Assembly (NCBI GenBank): GCA_964019415.1
Contig: OZ025882.1
Location: 2,768,427 to 2,832,426, forward strand
Source of the DNA: Ianthella basta
Taxonomy: Eukaryota; Porifera; Demospongiae; Verongiida; Ianthellidae
Length of the DNA: 64,000 bases
Reading direction: 5' to 3'
In this document: piece after piece, positions 22,455 through 34,400 of the stretch
Numbering within the stretch: the first letter of the stretch is position 1
How the letters are laid out: each line of letters starts with the position of its first letter
Notes under the pieces: model-generated
What the model saw: only the letters and a program-made list of their open reading frames with translations
The model's database searches: none
Told to the model about the DNA's origin: nothing
Made by a program: the position numbers and the translations under genes

Positions 22455-22567
22455 TATTTGCTCATGAATCAAGTTCGTTCACACTAGCCAAAGTTTCACA
22501 GTTTTCCAGACGTTTCGGCAGCTTTCAGCCACCTTCATTAGTGAATATGTCACATATTTGCTCATGA
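22455..22567 (-). mobile_element. 87-bp hammerhead-like insert with 13-bp target duplication
   Basis: TATTTGCTCATGA occurs at 22455-22467 and 22555-22567 around an 87-bp insert that is absent at the homologous position in copy 1 (near 8950). On the minus strand, 22541-22512, it reads CTAATGA, a GGTGGC-tgaaa-GCTGCC stem, then GAAAC: a hammerhead-type core with one changed core base. The perfect 13-bp duplication marks it as a retroposition event, consistent with a very short Penelope-like end. Confidence 0.6.
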
Positions 22568-25030
22568 TGTGTGCTGATGTTGTTTATGTACGTAGCTATA
22601 TATGCCATAAACTAGGCAAGCCACCCCAGCCATGTACAAGTGCTGGGTATAATCATGATATGCCTAACCACAGGGCAATGCTAACATGTCCCAGCCAAAG
22701 TTGCAGGGCTAATTTTGTGTCCCATGGAGCCACAGGGCAAGCTCCCACTGCTGCCCACAAAGGCACATGCAGCCAAGTTCAAAGGAGGTTGGCCAGCTGA
22801 TGACATAACTATAGTGTGGAGTTGCCAGGAAACATAAGCAGCACTTGCAATGTATAATGTTTTGTACTGTTCCATTTTCTGCACACCATAGCACTAGCTT
22901 AATCTATGAAATGATTCTAGCCCTCTCCATGGGCCAGTTACCCTATGTCACTAATTAAGGTGGTAGAGGTACGTAGACTGTATCTCAAGTAATGTACGTG
23001 TCCTAGACAATGTCACTACAACCAAGCCAATGTAACTGTGCACCAGTGTCCTCTAGATGTATGCCTGTCAATGCATGTGGCTCACAGTTGTGAATGTCAC
23101 TTCCTACATAAAACTCCCTGGGAGCAGCATGTATGGCTATATATAACAGTACAGGAGATGGACACATTTTTTGTAGGCTATACCATACATACAGTAAAAG
23201 GTGAGCTTCAAGAACAGATGCAGAGATATCTTGGCTGACTGCTATATAAGCAAGTGCATAATGCATGCATATAATAATTATTGCATTGATTAGTGCATTA
23301 TGCCTTACTGCATGCATAATGATATCTTTGTATGTATTGTATTTGGCTAATCATTGGTACCAATGCAATACCATAATTTTGATTGGTGTAAATCCAGACT
23401 CTGCTTATATTTATTTATGGTGTATACTTATACTAAATTAAGCCAGCCTTCAAAGTGTCAACTGCATGAAGCCCTATGTTTGTGTATATTCTAATCATTC
23501 AGTTTGGGACACCTCAATTATGCAAGAGTCATGCAGGCACCTAATGCAGTCATGTCAGCATGCAGTTGTCACACATTGCTGATCTCACATACTCTATTTT
23601 GCGTGGTGCGGCCCATGCCCCATACACTGACCCACGTGATCAGTACACAACAGTGTCATGATCAGCAACAGTAAGCATCCCATTGCATGAGAGCCACAAT
23701 TTCCGATTACATGAATATGGGCTGCATATATGGGTATGGTTATTGAACACATCACCATTCATGTGCATTGAATCACCAACAATACAGTAGGCAATAGGTA
23801 GGCAATAGGTAGCTATAGGAAACTGCCAGAAAGTACCTTCTTGTGGAGAACACTCAAAAGCAGAATATTGAACTATACAGCAGGCGCACTATATAAATAT
23901 GGGATCGAACAATAACACCAGGTCTAGGGATTAGCATGTGCATTTCCATGTACCTTCAACTTCATACTACTTAGCAAGGCCTGTCATAGAACAGAAGGCA
24001 AGCTACACCCAATGCTTGCCAAACTGCAACACATGAACTATGCACCATGCAATGCACTATGCCATCAATGGTCACTTCACAAGCACAGTGTGTGCAATGG
24101 TAGTGAACAGGTCCATTAGTCTCAGTGCTACCTCACAGTGCACTCAGATTTCCTGCAAACCCTAAGCAGTGTTGACTTGAATTGCATGTAAGTAGATCAA
24201 TAATCAAACTCAGCAAGGCATTAGAACATGGTATATACAGAAATTTGTCCTATTACTTCCTATTGTAATATATAATTAGGACAGCTGCTCTTATTATGCA
24301 GAGCCTAGTCATTGTACGCAACATACCATTTGTTGGGTTTATCTGCTAGTGACTCAGACTAGATCATGTTACCTTTAAACTACACAATTTGCATACTTGT
24401 AGTCTGAGGAGCTACTTCCAACATAATACACAACATGCAGAACAAGCTCTGCCCATGCAGGGCATGGACTTGTTGAGGGAATTCATAGGAAACTCTGTTG
24501 AAACCATCATAAGAATATTATTACACAGATACGTACTGAAACAGAAAGCAGCACAAGAATACACATCATGCTTCCTCTGACTTTTGTGTATGTGAACAGT
24601 CCATATTCCATCTCAAGTTCATACACTTGCCAGAATTTCCCTGAGGTATGTAATAGTACATACATCTCTCTTCTACTCCTGGCTCCAAGTGGCAGTGAGA
24701 GATTAGACAGAATGCGCAGGGACGTTTAGTAGGAAAACTTCAAGTATATCAGTGCAGATGTTTTTAATTAGTCAATCACTTCTTCTCTTTGACCATGTTA
24801 ACACCTGTAAGGCTGCAACTGCACACTGAAGTAAATTGAAATAAATGTGCAGCCTTGCGCATGCACATTCCTCTGGATGCGCAGACAGTAGCTAGTAGAG
24901 GTAAAACTTATATTTATACATGTCAAGAAGTTAGCACCTTTATGAACTTCGTCCTTAGCTGTAGAGAGCATGTCCTGTCATGAGGGGACAGATCCATGAA
25001 TGAATGGCAATAGTAGGTCCTCTTGCAAAC

Positions 25031-25050
25031 TTAGGGTTGGGGTTAGGGTT
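25031..25050 (+). repeat. Interstitial telomeric-type repeat (G strand)
   Basis: TTAGGG, TTGGGG, TTAGGG, TT. The homologous place upstream of gene D (near 38250) lacks it, so it was added at this site. A second, C-strand array lies 0.73 kb downstream. Confidence 0.75.
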
Positions 25051-25069
25051 ATTCTTGCTCTGACAAAGG

Positions 25070-25372
25070 CCTCTCGTCATGTAGCATTTGATGGTGAGGT
25101 TGTTTCACGCTGGCGTACTGGTAGCAGTAGCGCAGAGAGCTCATCCACCACGCAGGCACGCGCCCACTAGTACGCATAGCCGCTAGAATATTAATACGGA
25201 TTGTCCGTGAGGGCTGATGAATTGTCCGTGAGGGCTGTCTGCAAATGAACTAGCTCAGCTTTGCTTTATTAGTCATTTAAAAATTATTAATGCGGACGAA
25301 TGTGGCAGGGCCAAACTATGCACTTATACATGCATCACGTAGTAAACTGTAATCCATATCCCGGTGGAAGAA
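25070..25372 (+). promoter_or_regulatory. Conserved upstream region of gene C
   Basis: Matches 38500-38748, 51990-52237 and 59455-59679, and inverted 43990-43722. Contains GTAGCAGTAGCGCAGAGAGC and ACGCATAGCCGCTAGAATA, ending CATATCCCGGTGGAAGAAATGG. Conservation across all first exons, coding or decayed, marks it as the shared promoter region. Confidence 0.5.
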
Positions 25373-25448
25373 ATGGCAGTGTGTTGGTGGCTGGCTGGCT
25401 GTAGTTTACTCTTCGCATTGAGATCGGAGGCAATTCTGGCACAAAGAG
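25373..25448 (+). CDS. Gene C exon 1: signal peptide
   Basis: 76 nt, phase 1 end, donor AGAG|GTAATA. MAVCWWLAGCSLLFALRSEA, then ILAQR. Same length and donor position as gene B. Confidence 0.8.
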
Positions 25449-28400
25449 GTAATAGCTAGTAGGACGCGGTTTGCAGGTACTTCAATCCTCGCGCGCTGTA
25501 CATTTATGACATTGTAGCTATATACTGTTAGCTACGTGGTTGTTCGCCTCTTTCCTCACCTGAGGAAACTCTATAGCATTCACGATTAGTGGCTAAGACC
25601 GTACGTTTAACAAGTTTGGCAAACCCTTTCGAGTCTTATTAATTTACATCTTAAATCAAAAGCCGCTGCTACTGCCACTAGATATGCGGTGGTTACATGG
25701 TGTCACATAATTGCTCCTGCCACCGGCCGGTGTCTTTAAAAGCCATAGGGCTACTCCAACCACCGGACTGTGTGATTAACCCTAACCTTAACCCTAACCC
25801 TAACCCTAACCTACCGATATTTCGGTGGCAGCAGCCATTCCGTAAATGAAACTAGTTTGCGTTTTGCGAATTGTCTTGAGTGCATGAACGTTTGTTACTC
25901 CACACGATAAAGGTTTACTAGATCATAATAGATTCTGTCTAGACTCCACGTCAAATAGCTGATGGGCGAAGGGGGACAAATGTCTATAAGCCTATATGCC
26001 TGCAGTGTCTAACGAGAATTTAAAGTTGTTATCTGTAATACATTCCCAAAACAGCAGTGGATACAAGGCTGGTATATAGAAGGCACTACTGCCACTAGAA
26101 TGGATGTGAAACAGGGGTGCAGGTGGGGGAATAGTAGGTGCAGTATTCCATCATCACATAGCTATTGTAACTGTGCCCAAGTGTATCTGCTCTGCGCTAC
26201 TGATTTGCATGCTCAATGAAATGTGCATCGCAATTGGAATCTGGGAATATGCCATACATTTTGGGACAACGGTGTTAGTGTTCCCAAGTGTAGGTACATT
26301 GATATCTTCGCTTTAACTTACTAGGTGTTAGGGCCCACTCAAGCACTGGTCATTGCAGCAGTTTTGAATGAAACTACTCTGTTGCCATCTAGCTCAAACA
26401 GTTGGCATTGCTATTGGAGTCATGGTGGGATAGCTCAGAAAGTTGTACACTAATAATATACTTTCTACTTGTTATACATCTTTTCTTGAGTGAGCTAGGC
26501 CTAGCAAGCAGATTGGAAAGATGCTTGTGTTTTACATTGCCATTGTCTTGAAAAACATACTAATTATGGCACTCTCAGAATCCATTGCTTAGTCTATTGA
26601 TTCAGCAAATCCACGGGGGGGAAGGAGCATTAACAATTAAAGGTTATCTAATGTTCTGCAGTCCATTTGTTCATCGTTCAGAGAGCCCTAAGGACAGAGT
26701 TATTCCAACTTACTATTAAAGTAGCACAGCACGGTAATGGACAGTATAATTAGCTGTTGCTACATAATGTAGTTCAGTATGATAAGTGTGAGATCATGCT
26801 ATGACAAATCATAGCTGATTTAAAAGTTGTCACATGAAAGACGACAAAAGTTTCTATTTGTGACTCAGTTTGTGCTCACATGTGAGTAGGATATTGATAG
26901 TCTAAGAACTACCCCAGAATTGATCTGAGAACATCAAATGTTCCTGATGACCAGACCCCCAGTCTCCTCAGCTGTGTCCGTCACTCTATTGTCCTGACCA
27001 GTTTTTGCACTATGGCCCTGTGATGTTCATTGAATGGTGGCTGGATAGCACTAGCTGAACTGTGACCACCATGCAAACACATCCACACTCCATGAAAACT
27101 GCCCAAGACACAAAGTAGGAAGAGATGGTGTCACTTGCAAAGGCAGTACACTAGTTAGACTGCAGAGGGTCAAGGAGTGAGCATGCCAACCTTGACCACC
27201 TAGAGGTGTTGAAACTGCCTCTAATAATTAATAGTCAACAGAGTATGTATTAACCAGAATGTACAAGACATGATACGACATTTCTGGCTTCAAAGTGAAC
27301 AATGCATACTTTGTTACTGGGCTTAATCATTTGCAACTGCAGATAGGTCATATAATATAGATCCTGTCTGTAGACTCCACGTCAAATAGCTGATGGGCGA
27401 AAGGGAAAAATATCTATATGCCTACAGTGTCTAATGAGAATTTAAAGTTGTTATCCGTAATACATTCCCCAAGACACTAGTGGATACCAGGCTGGTATAG
27501 AAGGCACTAGAATGGATGTGAAACAGGGATGTAGGTGGAATAGTAGGTGCATGGAGTATTCCATCATCACATAGCTATTGTGACTGTGCCCAAGTGTATC
27601 TGTTCTGCGCTATTGATTTGCTCAATACAATGTGCATCACAAATGGAATATTTTGGGACAATGTTGTTAGTGTTCCCAAGTGTAGGTACATTGATATCTT
27701 CACTTTTACTTGCTAGGTGTTAGGGCCCACTCAAGCACTGGTCATAGCAGCAGTTTAGAATGAAACTACTCTGTTGCCATCTAGCTCAAACAGTAGGTAT
27801 TGCAATTGGAATCATGGTGGGAGCGCTCATAAAGTTGTACCCTAATATACTTTCTACTTGTCATACATCTTTTCTTGAGTGAGCCAGGCCTAATGCCTAG
27901 CAAGCAGATTGGAAAGATGCTTGTGTTTTGCATTGCCAGTATCTTGAAAACATACTAATTATGGCACTCCCGGCAGGACAGAGTTATTTTAACTTACTAT
28001 TAAAGTAACACGGCAAGGTAATGGACAATAAATTTGTGCAACATTGCGGCCATCTTTATATGGCATTTGCTAAATGAATGAATATCTTGCCACCTACTAT
28101 TAAATGGCCTAAGGAATTGACATCACATCCTGTTGAGATTGCCTAGATTACCAACACACTACAGCTGGTGACCTGGACCCACAGTGTGAAGTGTTGCACT
28201 ATAGCATTATCGAGTTATCAGAATGCATTAGCTGTTGCTACGTAATGTAGTTCAGTATGATAAGTGTGAGATCAAGCTGTGACAAATCATAACTGATTCA
28301 TTAGTTGTCACATGAAAGATGAGTCAAACAAAGGAGTTTCTATTTGTGTCTTGGTTTGTGTTCACATGTGAGTAGGATATGTGACCAGACCCCCAGTCCC

Positions 28401-31400
28401 CTCAGTTGTGTCCGTCGCACTATTGTCCTGACCAGTTTTTGCACTATGGCCCTGTGATGTTCATTGAATGGGGGCTGGACAGCACTAGCTGAACCGTGAC
28501 CACCATGCAAACACATCCACATTCCATCAAAGCTGCCCAAGACACAAAGTAGGAAGTGATGGTGTCACTTGCAAAGGCGGTACACTAGTTAGACGGCAGA
28601 GGGTCAAGGAGTGCGCATGCCAACCTTGACCACCTTGAGGCGTTGAATGTAAAAGACATGATACGACATTGCTGGTTTCAAAGTGAACAATGCATACCTT
28701 TGTTTCTGCATGGGTTAATCATTTGCAGCCATAGATAGTCAGTATGCTGACACAAATCAATACCACACATAGTTAGGAATGTTGTTCAGTGTTGTAAATG
28801 ACATAATTATAGTTGCACTTCACTTACGTAAGCTTGTTTGTGGATGATTGTCTTGTCAGGATCAACATGTGGAATAAGCTTGCACAGTTGATGCACAGTA
28901 AATAGAGTTAATTGCTGTGTGTTCCACCCTGTGTTGTATTTGGATAGCCATTACATCATTGAGGCCCACTATACAGGCAGTGCATGTATGCAGTTCATTG
29001 CAGCATTTTTAGTGAACTTCATTTGTAATGATTGAAATTAAATGTATACATTTCCTCAGAGAACTTCTATGACTTTAACTCTGTGCCATCTGGAAAGGGC
29101 AGTACAACACCTGACAGGTACCAGTACATAGCCCCCAACCTGACCTTCCCCTGTGATGGTGTTGTGACCAAATGGAAGATTGGAACAGAGGATAAGATTA
29201 ATGAAGAAGTATACCTCCAGATATGGCGACCTAATGGAACAGACTACAGCCGTGTAACTGAGACTGTTTATACCCACAGTGGTGGGAAAGTAATAGCAGA
29301 AGTCTCCACAGACATGACTGTATCAGCAGGGGATGTTGTTGGGTTCTTTGTGCAAGATCGTGATGATGGGCTTAAATTGGCTTGGGTTCCAGTTCCTGAC
29401 CACACCATCCTGCGAGGAAGTAGGAGTGCCGAAGGTGCCACTCCTGTAGCAACATTCAGTGATGCCTCTACAACTATCTTAAGTTCATCTCCTCTTGTGT
29501 CAGTTGAATTTGGTAAGTATGCCATAATTGTGTAATTGCATGTTGAGCTCTTGACTGTAGGTCTTAATGCCAGTAATATACATCTCATGTCTGATCATTA
29601 TAATATTTATGTATGGTGGGTTAGGGGTTAATACATGCTACCCATGTACCAGTTGTTCAGTGTGAGCTACAGAGATTGGCTGCTGATTAAATTATTGGTG
29701 CTTTATGAGATTTGCTAAAGTTAAAGCTCATTCCTACTTTCCAGCTAGTTATATACAAGCCTTTCCTTCCCTCCACATAATACACCACACCGCACCATCT
29801 ACACCATGATCACTGGAGTTGGCCAACACAGCATGGTGGCCAAAGCAGACAACCTGTTGTGCGACAATATGTGAACGGTTCAAGTGTTACTGTTGAAATG
29901 GTGCCACTGCACAGGCTTGGTTGATGACAGTAGGATCACTGGGGTTTGTGCTACCTGCCTGCTACAGCAGTGTTGGTGTCACAACAAGGCATGGGGAAGG
30001 GGGCAAAGGGCACTATATATTCACTATCAGACCTTCCCCTGACATACTATAAAGATGGAGAGCCAGCTTCACCCTAATATACTCATCAGTGTAGCAATAA
30101 GTTTGGTGAATAGGATGTCTGTTTCTTCTACATGTATCAACTAAAGTTAAAACACTTATGGTTTCAGCAGAAGTGGCAAAAATTAGGGAGAGGCATTAGC
30201 CTGGAAGACAGCTGGAGTCAGGTCTGTCCACGGGAGACATTTCTTAAGCAGCCATTAAATTGGGCTACTGTCCTACTGTCATAATTTGAGCGGCAAACCA
30301 TTCCAACAGTCCTGCCTGAGCAAACCTGATGCCAGCCGTCTTCCTGGCTAATTAATGCTTCTTTCTAATTTATGACACTTCAATTGAAACCATAAGTTTT
30401 CCAACTTTGTTGGATGCAAAATAGAAGCAACAGAATTCCTATTCACCAACAGTACATACACCACACAGTGAGGAGCTACCGTAGGGTGAAATAGCTGTCT
30501 TCAGCTCTCCATCTCTATCGGATGCTGGGGGGGGGAGTTCTGGCAGCCCCCAGCCTTGCTATTGTAGCATGCTGGTGACACAACCACAATGATTTTAATG
30601 CAGCAATGTCATAATTTGAATAGCATTTGACTAGCAGATCATAATCACATACATGACTCATTGTCATAGTTCTTCTTACTCCATTTTCAATTTCCCTTGC
30701 ATAATAGAACCAACTGTTACTTCATGTTCTACACCCAGCTCAAGTGGAAATGGTAGGTAGCTGCAGCTAGATCTGGTTTGCAGTTCGTAGAAGTGACTGC
30801 ATGGTGATTTAGGAGAATGTGACTTCATGGGAACTTACTCTGTAACAATATCTTTGCCTTGAAGGAACTCTCTTGAAATGTGCCAATACAGTGTGTAACC
30901 TGGCCATGGCTTGCATAAATACTCATATAGGTAATATCGGTTTTATTTTGCCTAATGTATGATTGGTGTTGCACCTTTGCTTCTCATCCTGCAGACTGTC
31001 TAGGTGCATTTGGTGACTTCAATTTTGTCTGTGGTGACAGAGTACCAGACAATACCCAGTACATCATACCACAACTCAGCTTCTCCTGTGATGGTACTGT
31101 GACTCAGTGGAAGGTAGGACTGGAGAGTGGAGGCAATAATCAAAGAGTGAACCTTCAGATATGGCGCTCAGTGAGTGTAGGAGAGTACAGCAGAGTGACT
31201 GAGGTGGTGTACACTAAAACAGACGATGAGAGGATAGCTACTGTTCCAGTGTCCATGTCAGTGATGGCAGGAGACATGGTCGGGTTCTATGTTCCTGATG
31301 GACAGCTGCGACTTCACACTGCACCTGATGTGGGCCTTACCATGTACACTACTGGGGGAAGTCCCACCTCATCACTAGCTGCACTTGAGTCTGTTGTGGG

Positions 31401-34400
31401 ACCATCTCCATACATCTCGGTTGTGTTTGGTGAGTGACCTTTGCTTATTGTAATTATACAATTCACTGCTTCTTGTAAGCAGACCCTCATGTTCACATGA
31501 TAATCTCACTATTTGCTATGCACAAAATTCTATCACATCAATCTATGTACTTACGTAATAATAAACTGCACACACAACACTATACCCACCCATGCCATAG
31601 TACATTTGCAGCACAGAAATGTAACATACATTTGGTGGTTTCATCATCTATGCAACACATACAATTCCATTTGTTTGTGCATTTAAAATTAATATCTGTT
31701 CATTCATGAATCAAGCAAACACTGCAATACAGAATGTTGCCTACCAAGCTCCGACGGATTATGGAAAACAGATTGGCAAGTGTCTACCACAACTATAATA
31801 GGACTACACTAAATGGTAGACCAAGTAGACCTAGGCCTCCATTATTGTTTCCATTGAGAGACACTCTAGATATTCAGAATGTCTAGGTAGACTTGCAAGT
31901 GGGGATAATCATTTCTCTCCTACTAATGAATGTTCGATTAAAACCAGTACCTGTGGCATAAATATCAGCTACAAATGCAGTTGGGTGCACTGTCTAGAAA
32001 CATAATCCAATAGCCATGGGCTAAAGGCTTCCCCTATCTGATTAATAATGCCTCGATACCTGAATTATAGGCATATATCTAAACCATACTCCATGGCTAG
32101 GCATGTGTGATAAAATTTTCTTTGCTTTTTGTGATATTCTTACTGAATTATCATGATATTCAATATTATTGCAATCACAGCAACTGACCGTGAAACCACA
32201 ATAGTTATAAGATGATTCAATGCAAATTGCAAGCCAATTCCAATAGCTCTCAGATCGTGGAAATAAATGGCAAATGCTTTCTTCAACCAAAAGAAGGATA
32301 CCTACTAATCTCTCTGTAGCCCACTGAGTGAAGGGATTTGCAGATTAAATCAACATCCCATTATACACAAATGACCTCATTGCACTAACACTGCAAACTT
32401 AAACAGTTCTACACAGAACTGACACTACATCACCCCCCCCCCCCCCCCCCCACCTTCTCCCCACACACATGAGAGCGTCTCTGCAGCTGAGGGGAAAACA
32501 TCTGCAATTTGGGAGATAATAAGGTACTGCATCCAACCTCTAGATGATACAAGCAATAGCAGTGAGAAGGATGAAGAAGTAGCTGTTGTGGCCCTAGCAA
32601 GGAGTGATACAACAGCTATCAACCATCCTCCTGATGCTATCAAACTACCATCCATCTCTGAACTTCTCTACCAATGCCAAATACCCCCTCCTATTAACTG
32701 CTATCAGTATCTCATATTTCAAGATGTCATGATCACTGCACTGAGCTAGACTCTCTAAAGAGTCCATACTTAGGTACCATGGTGCTCCTATCGAGCCACA
32801 TTACTCCAGGGCCTACAGAAAGACAGGAACTCCATGCACGATTGGTTAGAGGCAGTTGACCAACCAGTGTGGGGAATTGCAGTGGAGACCTATAGATTCA
32901 CAAAACCAAACTTAGACATGCAACAGAAATTCTTTGTTACTATAGAGGCAGAACTCAACAGTAGGATGTGGGGGTACCCATATATTTCATTTCATTTCAT
33001 TATTATACTGGAACTCCACTTAGCCATAATAGACCACCTTCCAGGGAGCCCATATATATAGGCAGGCCACTCAGTGAGGAGGACAACTCTCCTTCTTTTG
33101 TGAGAACAATTCAGAAGCTTGAACACCCTCAATCCCCCCATCCCCCTCAGGAGATGGACAATGAGAGTAGACTCCAGATGCCACTTCTGCCAGCTACCAC
33201 CACTACTATACCTCATTGTGCAATGCATGTCCTGCTTGCCTGACCAATGAAAATATGGCAGTGTGTTACACCTGGAGATGTGACCATACATGCATGAAAA
33301 CCTGGAGATGTTCCCTGAACTAGAAGGTCCATGCCAATGGCATCAAGTTCAGACCAGGAGCCTAAGTGCTGGCAGAACTACTTGCATGGCATGGAGATAA
33401 AAGCTGTGGATATCCCTCCTCCACCATACCCAATGGAACCCTTGCCATTTCTATTTATACCCAGACATTGTGGCATCACTTTGTGGTGCTGACTGTGACA
33501 TATACAACTCGCCAGAATGCCTCACCAAATATTACAAGTAAATCAAGACCAACTGCCATCTAGTCTTGACTGAACTAGGCTCATCACCATAACAATTTGT
33601 ATATTAGATCTCATTGTGAGCTTTCATCAATGCATGCCATAATAATACAGTTGTATCTGTATATCACTATGCCACATAATTATTTACTATGAAAATTATT
33701 GTAGATAAAACCAGGAGTGCATATTGTGCTAACTCCTGTTCAAACACTAAATATGGCATTCACCCTTGCCATGCCTAATCCCACTTTCACATTGTGCGCT
33801 TGAACCATGTGACTAGATATTATGCTTGGGTGTTTAGTGTTCCTCAACCTTGGCTATGTCAGTTCTAATGCATGGTGTTTGTATATGCCATCACAGCAAG
33901 GGTGTTTGCTCTTTGTTGTGCACATATATATTGTGAAGCTGTGCAGTATGCTTTAGTATAGCAGTTACTTGTATATATATTTACTTTGTGCAGTGCCAGA
34001 TGTCACAAGCACCTCAGTCTCATCAATGACATCAGCTGCTCCACCTTCTCTAAGAACATCTGCTGCAGTCTCATCACTGACAGTAGCCACAAGTGTCTCA
34101 CCTAGTACTGCAGATTTGTCCTACTTTTCATTCTCACCAGAAAAGCTCCCAATTGCTGTGGAGTCATCCACCCCACAGAGTAGTACTGTAATAGCTGTGG
34201 GTGGAGGGAGCAATGTTGGTCTCACCCTCTCAGGAAGTAGGTCTGCAGCTATCATTGGAGCAGTGGTGGCTGTGGTGGTCATCCTCATTGTTGTGTCAGT
34301 CATTGCTGCTGCTGTACTGATTGCATGGAGAGTGAGTAGGAGGGAAAAGAGAGCAGCTATAGGTGAGCAGAACTTAATACCTTTCTGTGGGTTTGTATGA

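Larger units (their letters stand above)
22326..25069. other. Intergenic between copy 2 and gene C promoter
   Basis: Shares 22330-22800 with 8830-9130, 23640-23900 with 10540-10870, and 24185-25020 with 37420-38265. The last match is long and includes TGTCCTGTCATGAGGGGACA. Contains a small hammerhead-like insert at 22468-22554. No supported coding region; the 63-codon frame at 24389 is broken in the duplicate. Confidence 0.5.
25449..29059. other. Gene C intron 1 with 1.4-kb tandem duplication
   Basis: Two diverged direct copies, about 25925-27345 and 27350-28720. Both contain GACTCCACGTCAAATAGCTG, CAGTGTCTAA, TCCATCATCACATAGCTATT, GGGCCCACTCAAGCACTGGT, GCATTAGCTG-like or TTAGCTGTTGCTAC, and CAAGACACAAAGTAGGA. 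Each also occurs once in intron 1 of gene D. No open exon is conserved. Confidence 0.6.

Noticed and set aside
25187-25240. CTGATGA with GTCCGTGAGG, resembling a textbook hammerhead
   Set aside because: The GAAAC part is missing; it is a short direct repeat of ATTGTCCGTGAGGGCTG that happens to create CTGATGA.
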